From assembly GCF_037038585.1 (NCBI RefSeq), contig NC_092560.1, positions 83,366,049 to 83,430,048 of the forward strand: DNA of 64,000 nt, read 5' to 3'. Source of the DNA: Patagioenas fasciata (Eukaryota; Chordata; Aves; Columbiformes; Columbidae). The position numbers and the translations under genes were made by a program. Each line of letters begins with the position of its first letter. Position 1 is the stretch's first letter. The notes under the pieces are model-generated. The model saw nothing but the letters and a program-made list of their open reading frames with translations, had not been told where the DNA came from and did not search any database. Shown in pieces: positions 23,372 to 37,207 of this stretch.

Positions 23372-26146
23372 TATTTCATTGAAAAAGGAAACAAAATAAT
23401 GTCAAGTCAAAGAGGCTTTGTTCAATCCAAAATGAAATCTGGTTTTAAGTATTTTATACCATAATGGAGAGCTGTGGAAATGTAGTGCACGTCACCATGA
23501 AATAGAAGTAAAAATCCTTTGTTTAAAAATACCAAACCCTAAAAAAAAAAAAAAAAAACAAAAACAAAAAACCAAGAAACCAACTTTTTCCAGCGCTTTC
23601 TTCCCAGTGTTTTGGCTGCAGTGACTTGACCAAAACTATTTCAAATTCACCAAGCCAAAGCCGGGTTGCTGGCAAAAAGTGATTTTTTAAAAATTATTAT
23701 TCTTATTCTTTGGTGGGTTCAGCCTTTTGTTTCTGCAAAGGTGGATTCGGGTCCTCGAGTGCCTGATGTCCCTCATCAGAGGAGGGGGACACGTGGGGCT
23801 TGAGTGCCAGGTGTCACCTCTGGTTCCTGCTGCTGGAAGGCGTTGAGCCTCTTCTGGACATGGGGGAATGCTCACCAGCAATGGGGTCACCCTGTGGACC
23901 AGAGATCCTCAGCAACCACAAATGTTCTTCAAGGTCCATCCAGGAGAGAAAAGCCCTGAAAAAAGCTCTAGCAGGAGCAGGAAAAACCTGTCCCAGGCCT
24001 TGGTTCTTTGTGGTTGTGTTGGCATTCATTGCGTCTCCCTCTGAAGTCTCCAAGTGCTTGCAGTAACGCAGGGCTAAGCACATAGTTTGTTTTTTTTCAT
24101 CACTCATATTGTGTAACTTATTCCAGAAGTGCCTTTTCAAGTCCCTTGTTCAGCTCAGCTACATAATTGGTGGGTCATAAAGATCTCTCAGATGCCCTCA
24201 GCTGACCTGGACAGGTCGCCAGGAGCTGGCAACCATGGGCTTCTACCCGCAAGGCCTCTTCATGTGAGATACTGGTGTGGTTACACGATTTCTTGATTAA
24301 CCAAATTATCCCTTACCTCTTTTCCTGTCTTTTTTTCCCCGAAAACTAAATAGTTTGGGCTTTTAATTTGTGTCTCTGAGGTCAAAGGTATGTGAGTAGC
24401 TGGCGTCCTGCTATGATGTTTGTGCTGAAACTGCTGATGCTGCTCCCTTAGAGTCCTCCCCCTGTGTTCTCATTATGATTAACTTTGGGGCTGTTAATCT
24501 CCAGGGTCTAAGCAGAGGTTGGCCGGTGCAGGACAGGACATTCTCAGATGCTGACATGGCTTAGAATGGGCTCCTTTGGTCCCTGCAGCTGCTTTCAGTG
24601 GGGTTGTGACACGCTGGAGGTCATATTGGGAAGACCTTCATAATGAACATGAAGGACCCTTCAACAAAAGAACAAGAAAATTGCGTAAAACTCATTTGTG
24701 GATGTGTTTCTGGGATGTCCTCATGCCTGCAGGTCCTCCAGTCGCTGGGTGTTTGGTCCCAGGTGGGTTTTCCACTGCAAACGTGGTCTTGGAGTGGACA
24801 CAGGTGTCCTGAAAGATGGATCTTTATTTGCAGGTGGTCCTGGGTCCTCCAGGCATCACCCAGCCCAGTAGGAACAGTGTTTCCTTTTGAATCAGGAGGC
24901 AAATTTAACAAAATAAGTATTTCCAGCCCTATCTCTTCCCAGGCTGTGTTTGTGGAGAAAAAGCTTCTCCTGGTGCTTTCTTGTCCTGTTTTTCCTGAGC
25001 TGCTGGATATTTCCTCAATGTAATCATCCCTCAGGCAGTCTGAAAGCTAAGCTCGAACTTCTGATGTTCATCAAAGACCTTCTAGATCCATGATGCCTTC
25101 CCTGCAGTAACACCTGGAAGCTCCAAGACCCCTTTCTTCCTCCTCATGCCAGGAATGCCAAGCGTTTAAGATAAGTCCTAACAAGACTTGTTGTGTTTTT
25201 CAAGAGTGGGAAGCGAGGCATGGTGGAGCAGCCAGCGATACATCCTGACCGCACGTGCATTGCTTTGGTCACTTGGGTCCATGACGTGTGGAACACTCGG
25301 ACACAAAGAGCAGCTCAAGGACATACTGGGACCAACTTGAGGTTCTTGTTCCCTGTACCCCAGCAGCAATACTCAGCTCCTCAAGACATCCGAGACCTGG
25401 GGTTTGTGGAAGGGACTGATGTCAAGGACGCTGACAACAGGGCACGTGAGGACATGGGGTTGGTGGATTCTGTGGCTGAACATCAGCTGTTTTGATCTGG
25501 ACCAGTTCATCTAGACTGTCATTGCTGCTGGTGGAGGTAAATAAGACACTCCCCAAGCTCTCTTGATCTTGTTTTCATCTCGAAATAGGTCAGGTATCGT
25601 GTCCTGGAAGGACCTGTTTCTCCGTTTGTTTTGTATTAATGAAAACCTCCCTGTCGTCCTTCTGCTTGCCAGGGCTCAGCCGACTGAAGCTGCTTCATTT
25701 ACCTCTTATTAATCAAACCCTGCGATCTCCTGGGCGATAAATGTAGCTGCACAAATTCTTGCAGCATCTCTACCCTCCTGGGATTTGTCAGGCTGGTTTT
25801 CTTCCTGTCAGTGGCTTCTTATCACCCCTCACTTGCTATGATTTAGGGAGGAATAACCGAATAGGGAGTGAGGTTGCCCAAATAATATTTTTGGGGAGAT
25901 GTACAGCTGCGTTTGCTGCCGCAGAGCATCCAGTGAGCAGAAGGATAGTCTGGGAGTGATTGCGAAAAAATGCACTTCAAACTTCAAAAAGGAATCTGGT
26001 GGCTGGCCCGTAACTCCTGAAAATTCCTGTCTGGGGAGGCACTTTGCTGGTTATTTGTGCGGCTGGTTCATGAAGGAAGGTTTTAGCTTGGTGAATTGGT
26101 TCAAGCTGTCTTGCGAGTTGCTGGAAGGAGCTAAAAGCTGGACATG
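23372..26146. other. CTIF intron 1, no gene seen
   Basis: Unique sequence with an A run at about 23541-23558. No exon, RNA gene or repeat family was recognised up to the LTR. Confidence 0.5.
26142..26146. repeat. Target-site duplication (ACATG), left copy
   Basis: Identical to the five bases at 26808-26812 on the other side of the LTR, which proves insertion by retroviral integration. Confidence 0.85.
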
Positions 26147-26807
26147 TGTCCTGGTTTTGTTAAAAACCAAGTTTCTCTTTTAGTGAATTTGCCTGTCAGC
26201 TAAAGCCTTCATATTAGCTGCATTTTCCTGGAGAACCAGATACATGTTTTGGTAAACATAACAATGGAATGCGAGGTTATTGATAAGCATGAATGGACAT
26301 ATCATAAGAGGGGCAACGAGAAACTGGTGACCAAGGAACTGACCAACTGTGTATAACATTCCATTCACGTGAATACTTCATATAAAAGTGGGAGAACATG
26401 AGGACCTCGTTCCTTTTTGCCTTTCTTTTCCCTTTTGTTTATGACTGACATTAGGAGAGGACCTTGCTCGTCGTCCCTGTTATCTGAGGCCTAGTGAGAG
26501 ACTGAATCCAGCTCCGGTTGGCTGCGGAGTCCAGTCCAGGACTTCGGGTGCCAGCTCTGCAGTTGCTGAGACTTTCAAGATTGTTTTTGTATATTTTGTA
26601 TTATTTTCTCTATTCTTATTAGTAGCATTAGTAAAACATCTTTAATTTTTCCAACTCTCTTCTCTCTGTCCTTCTTTTCCTCCTGATTGCCTGTCCTGAG
26701 TGGGAAGGGGGGAGAGGGAGAGGCAAAAGGTAGAAGTGGGGTGGAGAGGAGGTTAACAATACATCTGCCAGGGTTTTATTGTCACCCCGCAATCAAAACC
26801 CTTGACA
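26147..26807 (+). mobile_element. Solo LTR of an avian ERVL-type endogenous retrovirus, 661 bp
   Basis: It starts TGTCCTGGTTTTGTTAAAAA and ends AATCAAAACCCTTGACA, so it has TG...CA ends. It is flanked by a perfect 5-bp target-site duplication, ACATG, at 26142-26146 and 26808-26812. A TATAAAA box lies at 26391-26397 and a poly(A)-signal variant AGTAAA at 26630-26635, in the order expected of U3-R-U5 on the + strand. The TGTCCTGGTTT start resembles common bird LTRs, and a 5-bp duplication is usual for ERVL. No viral internal sequence is present, so this is a recombined solo LTR. Confidence 0.88.
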
Positions 26808-26812
26808 ACATG
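26808..26812. repeat. Target-site duplication (ACATG), right copy
   Basis: Matches 26142-26146 exactly. Confidence 0.85.
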
Positions 26813-26896
26813 GATTCAAGAGGAAAGTTAGAGTCATGGGCTTGGTCCATGGTGCTTCGGCAAAGCAAAATTGGGGAGGTTCTCATCCTCACTTGT

Positions 26897-27287
26897 CCAG
26901 AAAGGCCTTGAGGTGCTGGAGCGAGTGGAGAGAAGGGAACGGAGCTGGGGAAGGGGCTGGAGCACAAGTGTGATGGGAGCGGCTGAGGGACCTTGGGGGT
27001 TCAGCTGGAGAACAGGAGCTGAGGGGAGACAGGGACACAAAGAAACGGCCTCAAGTTGCGCCAGGGGAGGTTGAGGTTGGATGTGGGGAACAATTTGTTC
27101 CCCAAAGGGCTGTGGGGCATTGGAACAGGCTGCCCAGGGCAGTGCTGGAGTCACCATCCCTGGAGGGGTTGGAAATACACACAGATGAGGTTCTCAGGGA
27201 CGTGGGGCAGTGCCAGGGGTGGGTTAATGGTTGGACTCAATGATCTTGAGGGTCCTTTCCCAAACAAATTAATTCTATAATTCTGTG
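26897..27287 (+). mobile_element. CR1 3' region, about 390 bp, young-looking
   Basis: It begins 'ccagaaaggccttgaggtgc' and contains 'gggaacggagctggggaagg' and 'ccaaagggctgtggggcatt', ending 'aattctataattctgtg'. Nearly identical over about 280 bp to 43945-44225 and 47480-47755. It lies 90 bp right of the solo LTR. Confidence 0.92.
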
Positions 27288-28699
27288 TCCCTTCCCAGGG
27301 CAGCTACTGGGAGCCCAGTGCAAAACCTGGCTGGATATCGCGTTTTCTCTCTTAATTTCTTTGGAAAACCGTGTGGGAGAACATGCAGGAGGGCCTTATA
27401 GGTTGAAAAAATGGATTTAAAGTCTGCGAAGGCATCTTGCCAAACTGTGAGAGCTGTCTTAGAGGATTCCCTTTGCCCACCGCGGTCTCAGGGAGACAGT
27501 TTTAATTCAAATGGTCCCTCTGTTTGGCGTGAGAATCGCTTCTCCATAACGCAGTCCCTTTGCTGGCTGGGAACTGTGTCTGGACCACATCCAGTCCACA
27601 GAGCAGGAGCTGAGAAGGACACCTTGTCCATCCCCAGGTGAAGGGAAAGCTTTGATAACCAACTCAGTCCTGGGTCAAAAACCTGTCCTTAAATGTATGC
27701 GGGCTGGAGGCCTTGCTGGGGTGTGTATTGGGCTCCACCCTTTCTGAAGCAGAAGGTTCAAAAAGTACATAGGACATGGGGGTTGATGCTTTTTCTGTGT
27801 TTTTGCAAGTGGCTGCAGCTCTTACATGGGTATGTTTAAATCTGGAAGAACCCAGTTTCCGAAATTCTAGTTTTTTTCCGTTAGATTGTTAGATCTCATT
27901 GGTGGTGGTGCCGTGACTTCTGCTTTTATGGGAACTGGTAAGATCCATGACTGATGCTCCTGGGGTGTCCGTGATGTATAAAAAAAGCCAATCTGCTGCT
28001 TATTTTATAACTTGGTCATTTGAATGCGGTGGAGGAGCTCAGGTCCAGGATCCAAAGACAGGTTTTGGAAATTTTGCTTGTTTGTGGGTGTTGCTGAGTG
28101 GGGATATTTTAGTTTTTGTGGAGTGTTTTTTAGCACTGAAGGTAATTAAAGATTCAGCAAATCTCTGAATATACTTAATCTGTGCATGGAGTCTTTCGGA
28201 TGAGTTTAACTAGCTCGGAGAGGGGCATGGTAAGTTATTTTCCCTTTCCACTGCAAAGTAGCAAGAGGTTTACGGGATGTTTTTTCTTTCCAGTTCCAGT
28301 TGAGCAGCTCACCTTGACAGAATTCAGAGATCATCAGTGAGTGAACCAGCCTTGGGTTGGAGGGAATTATCTCTCCTTGAAATCTGCTCCTTGCTTTGCT
28401 CATGTAACCAAGCCCAAAAACACCGGATTTGTGGCAGGGAAGGATTGTTCTGCTTGGTTTGAGCAACAGAAACCTAGGGATAATTTGCTTTTCTCCACTT
28501 CTGATGGTACAGGAAGTGGCTGACGCTGCAAAAAACATCTTGCTTCTTCATTCCCATTTCATTTTTTGAAGCCCTTGAACATGGGAGGCACCTGTGGCCC
28601 TCATGTCCCCAGCCTTTTTGCACAAAAGAGTTTTATTTTGAAAAAGGAGAAAAACTGTGATGAAGGGAAGCGATCGGTGGGGCTGGAGGCAAGATTTCA
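27288..28699. other. CTIF intron 1, no feature recognised
   Basis: Unique sequence; nothing convincing seen. Confidence 0.5.
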
Positions 28700-29478
28700 T
28701 GATGTGAACCTCATGAGGTTCAGCAAAGCCAAGTGCACGGTCCTGCACCTGGGCTGGGGTGACCTCTGGTATCAGCACAGGCTGGGGTGAAGGAATGGAG
28801 AGCAGCCCCGAGGAGAAGGACTTGGAGGTGCTGGGGGATGAGAGATGGGACATGAGCCGGCAACGTGCGCTTGCAGCCCAGAAACCAATTGTGTCTTGGG
28901 CTGCGTCACCAGGAGCGTGGGCAGCAGGTCAGGAGGTGACTCTGCCCCTCTGCCCTGCTCTGGTGAGACCCCCCTGCAGTGCTGGTCCAGCTCTGGGTCC
29001 TCAGCACAGGACACACATGGACCTGCTGGAGAGGGGCCAGAGGAGCCCCAGGAATGATGCGAGGCTGGAACAGCTCTGCTGGGAGGACAGGCTGAGAGAG
29101 CTGGGGTGTTCAGCTGGAGAAGAGAAACTCCAGGGAGACCTTATTGCACCTTTGCAGACTTAAAAGGGGCTGATAAGAAAGAAAGAGACAGACTTTTGAG
29201 CAGGCCTGTTGTGATAGGACAAGGGGTGATGGTTTTAAATTAAAGGAGGGAGATTCAGGCTGGACATGAGGAAGAAATTGTTGTCCCTGAGGGTGGTGAG
29301 AGCCTGGCCCAGGTTGGGCAGAGAGGTGGTGGCTGAACCATCCCTGGAGACATCCCAGGCCAGGCTGGACGGGGCTCTGAGCAACCTGAGCTGGTGAAGA
29401 TGTCCCTGCTCATGGCAGGGGTGGCACTGGGGGAGCTGGGAAGGTCCCTTCAACACAAACTGTTCTATGATTCTACGA
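28700..29478 (+). mobile_element. CR1 3' region, about 780 bp
   Basis: It runs from 'gatgtgaacctcatgaggtt' and 'cagcaaagccaagtgcacgg', through 'aacagctctgctgggaggac' and 'gtgataggacaaggggtgat', to 'tgttctatgattctac'. It is one of the longest CR1 copies in the window and contains decayed ORF2 C-terminal coding sequence. Confidence 0.92.
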
Positions 29479-31982
29479 AGAGAGGACCAGCTAGCTGCTC
29501 CTCACATAAAACTCTTTCCATCCATCCATCCGGAGTGGCAGCTCCAGTGTTTTGGCCGGCGGCCCAGCGCTGTCCTCTGAACTCTCCTAAAAGCCGGCGT
29601 ACATGTGCAAAAATGCTCTTTGCCAGCAAACTACAGGCATGATTTAACAGGGATTAAGCACCCTGCGTGCCTGCCCCACTGCTGACCGGGTGATGCTGCT
29701 CTCACCGCATCCCTCCTGACCTGCAGGATGAATTACTTCAGCGGGTTGACATCTCAACTCAAAGTTTGTTGTGTCTTTTGGGATTACGGGGCTTTTCACA
29801 GCCCAAGTGCCCATTATATTGCCTGGGTGCCTGAAAAGAAAAGATTTCCTTTCTGAGAACTATTTTTCCCTTTGGTTATTTGCAAAAGACGGAATGCAGC
29901 GGCACGAGCTCGCGGTCGAAACGTGCGGTTGCAAAGCGTGTGGATCAGCTTGTTATTCTAATGCTTTTACTGAGGACGTGGGCTGTTGCTTCCATGGGAT
30001 CAGGGCTCATCCCTTGGGATTGCGGTAAAGCTAGGCAAAATCCACATGTTTTTTTCTTTAGGATTGCTACCCACTGCGTGCATTGTACGGAGGCACCTGT
30101 GTTTGCGTGGTGTACGTGTGCAAGCTCTTCTGGCAGGAGAACATAATTAATTGTGTCTTTTAGCCAGCCTGCAGGTGTGATGCCGTGTGCTCTTGGAGGA
30201 GAAACTTTGCAGCTCCGAAGAGAAGATCGAGGAGCATGTGTGAAATTTGCATTTTTATTTATTTTTTGCTATTTCTTCACATATTTTTATTTGGCGACAT
30301 TTCAGAAGGGTGAAAAATCATGACGATAAGATGTAACGTGGGCTCTCGTGCCGTTAGCTTTTAGTAGAAGCAGGGGAATGTGAGAATGGATTCTGCTGAC
30401 TGAAGTCACAGTTTGTAGTATCAGCTGCTGTATAAATAGGTTATAAAACCTGTTCTTGATTCAGGGGTTGATGGTTGGAGGACTTTTTTGTGGTTGTTCT
30501 CAGGTTTTATTTCTAAAAATGCTGATGTATTTCCATGTATTGGATTTATATAAAAGATCAGGGGATGGGGAGTATGCCTACTGTTGTTCTGCAGCTGGAG
30601 TGATGCTCCTTTGCCCTGGCATCCTGTGGGACTGGTGTCCGACAGATAAGCCATAAACCCACCCCCACGCACCTCCTGAAGTTGAGACAATGGTTTTCTT
30701 AGTTGTATTCTCATTTTTCCTTTATTTTTCTTGGCAACATGCATCACACACCAAAGGTAACATCATCCCCCCCCAGCAAGGAAACCAATCTGTTGGGAAA
30801 CTGCTACGTCCCCATGCATGGATTTGGCACACTGAAAGAATTTGTGTTTCTAAAGGTGGTTTTGTTGAAAAAGAAAAAAAACAAACCCACCTCCCAACTG
30901 CAAAAATATCCTTATAACAGTGAAGCAAGCTACGTAAAAAATTATTGTCTGACTGATAACGAGGGATTTCTGGCTTTCTGGTTATTCATCTGCCTTCCTT
31001 GCTGGGTAAATGTGTCAAGGCAGCTGGTTTGGGTCTGATTCTGTGGCCTTTTGCACTTGGTTGTCTCCTGACTCTCTCCTTGTTTTTCCTTCCCTCATTT
31101 ATTTTTGTGTTTATTTTAATGGCTCTGTTTTGATGCAGAGTGGCGTTTGCCCGCTCTGTGGCATGTCAGCCTCGTGGATGGCACCGCGACGTGGCAGCTG
31201 TTGGGCTCCCGTCCTGTCACTTGGGCTTTTCTGCATCACCAGAAACCAGACCTGAGACTGGAAATGCGATGAAATGTATAAAATGCTCAGCCAACCGTGG
31301 ATGCATCAGTATCTGAAAAGCCTGAGGCTAAATCCAGCAGCAGTCACTTTTCAAAGGTGTTTACATTTTAATCAGAAAAGGGTCAAACCCACAATATAAT
31401 AATTTACGTTTCTGTGCTTGGCATTGTTTGTAATCTGGAAAAATACCAGTTATAGAGCAGCAAATCTAAACAGCAGACGTGGTGCATTGTCTGTGCTCAC
31501 AGTAATACCTGGATGGGGGGAGTCGTGGATTGCTTTCATTTTTCTGTAGTTACTGCTCATACAGTTTTCTGGGTACAAAAGGTGGCCGCCGGCAATAAAC
31601 TGCTCCTTTCATTCACTGCTTTAGAAAGACACATTGCTAATTACTTGTTGTTGGAAATGGGCTGGGCTGGGAGAGAGAAAATACTGCTGCTACAGTAGCT
31701 CATTAAAAGGAGATGCAGGGAAGCGACCACACTGATCGGCAGGAGTTCAAACCCCAGATGTAGACGGTCAAAGGTCCTTCTGCCTGTTCTGCTGCCAAAG
31801 TATCAGCCTGCAGACGGTTATTTGCGGAATTAAAACACGTGGAAGGTTTCACCTGACCTGGAGGTGCTGAGAAGCAGATAAGAAACAGGAGAGTTGTCTG
31901 TGTGGTCCAATCGTTCCTCACTTCTCAGGTGTGGGGCTGAAGGAACCTCCTTCTCCATGACTTTGGAAAGGTGATGATGGAG
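29479..31982. other. CTIF intron 1, no gene seen
   Basis: Unique sequence with scattered T-rich tracts. No exon or repeat recognised. Confidence 0.5.
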
Positions 31983-32150
31983 GGTTTGGCCAGGCTGCCC
32001 AGGGCGGCAGTGGAGTCAGCATCCCTGGACATGTCTAAAAGACATGGAGATTAGATTCTTAAGGCCATGGTTTAGTGCTGGAGTTGGGTTAATGGTTGAA
32101 CTCGTTGATTTTGAGGGTCCATCCAACCAAAACGATTCTATGATTCTATG
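31983..32150 (+). mobile_element. CR1 3' tail fragment
   Basis: 'caggctgcccagggcggcag', 'gttgggttaatggttgaact' and 'aacgattctatgattctatg'. About 170 bp of the CR1 end. Confidence 0.88.
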
Positions 32151-35100
32151 ACCATGTTCTGTTCCTCTCTGCCCAGCCCCAGAAGGCACAAAGCAGAAGA
32201 AGGTGCCATCTCACTGGGATGTGATGTCCAACAGGTCTTCACCGATGGGAGTGGAGAGCAATGGGGTGGGTTTTGAAGGCTGGGCAAGAGATGTGAAAAC
32301 TGATGATAGTTCCTCATGGGACCAGGCTGGAGCCTCTCCTTGAATCTCCTAGAGGTCTTTTCGGTTTGATTTTGCCATCATCCCATGCAGGCACAAATAA
32401 ATAAATCTGTGGGCTGCTCAGGTGGTTCTCAATTTGTGTCCTGGGTGTCTCAGAGCAGAAGGGACTTGCTGGATCACAGCAGTATTTAAAATTTATCTAT
32501 TATGAACTCCCCAGGGAGAATGAATATGACAGGGATGCTGGATGACCCACCACAGAAGGAGGTGACCTCATTCGTACGTGAAGAATTTGTGTCATGCCCG
32601 CCTTTTATAGGAAGCATCTCTTGTTCTTAGCAAAACACGGGATCGTAAATCCCGTATGGCGAGAAAAATGTTTACAAGGATCTGTCAGGGTAACTCTGGA
32701 GCTTGTCACAGCCTGTATTTCTGGGGAATAAATCTTCAGCAGAGAGAGGCTGCGCTGCGTTCCTCCTGCCCTACGTTGGAATTACAGAGGAATGCGTGGG
32801 AGGATTGGCATGGGAACTTTTTCAGCATTTATCCAGAGGATAAATAAGGAAGAGATGCGGGATTACCAACTGGGATGCCTTAAGTGAGTCGTTTAAACCC
32901 ATATTTAAATGATGGAGGCCAAGTGGTTGGAAAGATTGGCTTGGGTGCTTGCCATTTATTGGAATTTTATGGCTGTTGGACCTTTCGATCACTGGATTTT
33001 GATATAGGTGCCTAAAATTGGAGAAGCCTGATGCTGAGTGCTGCATTTCTGCCTGAGCTCTGTATTTTAGAGATCTTTTCCAATCATCTTACCTAGGTGT
33101 TAGCATTGAGTGTTAGCTCCTGGCAGTGTATTTGTCGATTAAATCCACTTGCAACTTTTGATATTTGAGTGGTTCTCCTGTCTTTGACAGCCACAACCTT
33201 CAAAGAAACTTGTCGTGTGTAGGAGAGCATTTTCACCTTTCAGCATCCCTCCAATGGAAGTGAAAACATGGCAAAAGTGACCTCTTGATTTTGTTTCCTT
33301 TGCTGGTGCCCGAGCAGGTTGGACCTTGGGTGGGAGTGAGAAGTTGTGCAGTCGTTGGCTTAATGATAGGTTGGGACATTGGTTTGTCTTGCTGAGTTGG
33401 AGCAAGAATCATTTTAGGAAGATCACTTCGTGGACCAGCAGTCTTGCTGACAAGGTTGCCCTGTCAGCATATTTTGCACGAAAAACTCCCGTTCTTCACT
33501 TCAGGGAATGATATTTGTGTGAGGCTGGAGTCTCTGCCACCTTGGGATGGTTGTGGGTCCCACCCCAGCATGGCTGGGCTGCTCAGTCCAGGATTTGGAG
33601 AAGTTTTGTCTTGGAGTGATGAAGAGAAGACAGTTGGAGCATCTTCCCTGTGCGAAGGACATAGGGATGGGGTCCTCTCACCTGGACTTCAATGGAAATA
33701 CTTTCCTATTCCTGCATATCTCTCTTCTCCTCATCATGAGCTCATATTTTCTTCCATCATTTTGGTTGCAAGTTCCCCTGTGCTGTTGCCTCCTACCCAT
33801 CTTGCCCCAAATGGGTTCCTTCTCTGTTGCTGCTCTTCATGTGTCAGACTCACCGCTTGGTTCCACAAGTTCAACAAGTGTGGAGCATCTTTGGGAGAAG
33901 GTGAAGAAACAGAAATGTCATTAAAAATGCTTATTTTTACTGAATTTATTTGCTGATTAAAGTTAAACTGTATAATTGCCATAAACTGTATTATCCTACT
34001 AGAGCAAGAACCCCATTTATATCGCTCTTTAAAATAACAACTATTAATAATAATTATACATTACAGTAATGCTGATAATTATTAAGTTATAATAAGCACT
34101 TTGCACTTCTATTGGCTTTTTCTGCTACCAATTCTTTGTTTTATGGTCATAGTAATGAACATGGCATGGACTTCATTGGAAACGTTTGGAAGGTGATTTT
34201 CAGACCCCAGAGACTTACAGACTTCATGCTTTGATGAAACAGGAGGAAGAGGAGGGAACAGCAAAAAAAATATAGATTTGAGGTTGATCTCTATTAATTA
34301 TCCTTAGGGAATGTGTCTGGGGTCTGGGAATCCTTGGTGGTAGATTCTGTGCCAACACAGATCCAAGGGTTGCCCATTCCTTGAAGAACCCTCAAGAACA
34401 TGTGTTTGCTCAGTTTAGGAAGGCATTCAACAGCTTTGATGCTCAGTTTTGGGATTTTCTTGGAAAACCTCTTGTTTGTAGGTGTTTTGAGGGCAATATG
34501 AGATGGGAAACCTTCTCCGGGCATGAAGACACCACATGTGACACCAGGAGGAGCAGGAGACCGTCCAGCCCGTGCTGCCTTCCCATCAGAGAGTGTTAAT
34601 TTTGTTAAAGGAGAGAAGGTTTATTATTAGTGTGGAGAGTAAACCTTTGGTCTGGATCTAGGTGCCTTCTTCCCTTCCCAAGATGGCTCCTGGTAAAGAT
34701 GAAGGGCCATCATTTTTGCTCCAAAACCTGCTCCTCTTGATGGACCAGGCTGCTTGAACATGGAACCAGCTTGCAGGACCCAGCCAATGGACCTCTGTAA
34801 ACCTGTGATGGTTGGTCAAGCACACACATCTCACACTTGGTAGAATTAGGTAGAGCTGAGGAATCAATGGGTAACAGCTCAGAATTTTGGCTTGAAAAAG
34901 CTTCTAGAGGACGTTGACCAAAACAACCCTCATCTGATCTTTGGGACATCTCTGGGCAGGATGGTGGAATTGGAGAAGGCATTTGTGTGATGATTGGAGA
35001 CACTCATCTAAAATGGGTGGAACTCCTCAGAAATAAGTACAGAAAGTCGACTGAGAGAGCAGAGGAGGCTTTTTTTAAGTGATGGAGTGCTTGAACGTCA

Positions 35101-37207
35101 TCTCATGGAACCCTAAAACCATTCAGGTTGGAGAAGTCTTCCAACCACTTGCCCAAAGCAGCGTCAGCATCAGGTTTGGACATCACCTTGCTGCTGTAGC
35201 GATCAGGCATGTGTGGTCCTAACTGTGAGCCCCAATATCAGAAGGGAACATGGTCAGAAAGGAGAATTCAAAGGACAAACTCAGAAAACCCAGAGCTGGT
35301 TGCTACCAGGAGATGCCCCAAAGTCAAGATGTTGCTGGTTGAACCTCTTGATGCCCTGGGTTAGGTGACAGTGACATATTGGCAGTGACCCCTGCACAGA
35401 TGTGTTGTCCAGCCTCTGTGTCATTACATGATTCACACTGACAAAGCATATAAAGAAGATTACAGACCATGACTTGTTCATTTTTATCTTATTATGGGGG
35501 CTGGATGTCAACCAACTTGTTGTCCATGCTTGGACATCTGCTCTAGAGATCATTGTATCCAGTGATGATCCTGTCTCAGGTGGTAGCTCATCACCCTTAA
35601 AAATAGAGGTTTGCTTTCCTGTGGAGAGAGGTGAAGGTACTACAAGATGACTTGGGTTTAAAATTTCCTACTAGAGATCCATAAATATCTCGGATAGATG
35701 GTTTGTGGTAATTTGGTGGACCTGGTGACTTCTGACAAACCCGTTCCCTCTCAGTCCACTATCTGTCCTGTTGCTAATCCTCAGATGCTCCTTGGGTGAA
35801 GGGTGAGCACCCCAAAAATTGCCCTGGCCATGACTTCCTCTTAAAAAAAAGAGGGGGGGCAGAAAAGACTTCACATTTGTGTTGTTTGGCCCCAAGGGAT
35901 GGAGGATGCTTGAGGTGCTTGATCCAGCTGTATCACTTGCCTCCTTCCTCCTTCCTCCAGGACTTATTGCAACCACCTATTCTCCCAACTCTTTCTTTAG
36001 CACTTTTTGTTTAGTAATTAGTGCTTTCCATTCGCTAATTGGCACTAATTAACGAAAAAGGGAGAAGCATGCCCTCCTCCAGGGCTCCATGCTCTCTAGG
36101 GCTCCTCTTTTTTATTTCTTCTCTGTATTTTTTTTCTCCTTTTTAATACGCCACATGATTTTTGTTCAGGAGCTAATGTGTGATATTGATCTAAATAATG
36201 AGCCTTTTTGACAGTCTGGGCACATTTGGGAATAAATCCTCGAGCAGATGAAATCCTGAGGCCAGAACTGCTCGTTCTTGGCAGTTTCCAAACGAAGCCA
36301 CAATTGTTCAGAAGTGACAGATGAGAAATAGTTTGGGAGCTGGAAATTACACGAGCTGGGAACAGATTTTTTTGTTTCTTTTTTTCTCCTTCCCTTCGGA
36401 ATTTGCTTGGTAATTTTATACTCGTCTCAAAACAGACTGTAAATACAATTTTCCTGGTGAAGGATGAAATCTTGGTGTCCTGCAACGTGGTGGGAGGTCT
36501 CGTGTCTTCTCCCACCCAGGTGCAGGGAAGGAGGAATATGAGTTTTACCGCAAAACACTGAATCCAAAGCTTAATTCATGCTCAAACACGTCCAGGTAAA
36601 GGAGCTGATGGTTTATTTTCTTTAAGGTGTGATTGACGCTCAACCATGGAGAAATAAGGAGGAGAACATCATAAAGCCTCTAAATCTGTAGAACTGTTCT
36701 GCAGAGAGAGAGGTTCTAAAAATAGATTTTCTGTTTCACCCCCATGTGCAGACCTCGCTGGGCCATTTACAGCTGCACCGTTAACTCATCATCATTTATT
36801 GCTGCCATCCTAGAGAAGATTTTCAACTCTCATCCACTTCCCCACACCCTTGTCCATCATCTCAAGCTTATCACTCTTTACCCAGCACATCTAATGCCTT
36901 GGGCTTTTTAAATTCAGCTTTTTTAATGTTATTTTCTTGTGCATGTGTCTGGAGGTTTTCAGTAGTTTGGTTTTTAACAAGGAAGATAAGCAAAATGTCT
37001 GGTGTTGTTGGAATATTACTGAAATGTGACTTTTTTTGTTTGTCCATGCATGGAAACTCTAAATGTGACCACCTAGGTTTAGTACTAGATGTATAGCAAA
37101 AACATCCCAGCTATGATAACCAACAGGCTTTGACTACTGGTATTTTACCCTCTTCATAATTTCTGGGAATTAATTTCTTGCCTTTGTTTTTAAATTTTAC
37201 TTTTCAG
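32151..37207. other. CTIF intron 1, distal part; no gene seen
   Basis: Mostly unique. 33950-34130 is AT-rich. 35098-35200 weakly resembles an old reversed CR1 end. 36010-36056 is dense in TAATTA-like cores. The last 30 bases form the acceptor tract of the first coding exon. Confidence 0.5.

Noticed and set aside
35098..35200. Possible old reversed CR1 end
   Set aside because: Only scattered similarity ('catggaaccctaaaaccatt', 'caggttggagaagtcttcca'); too weak to list as an element.
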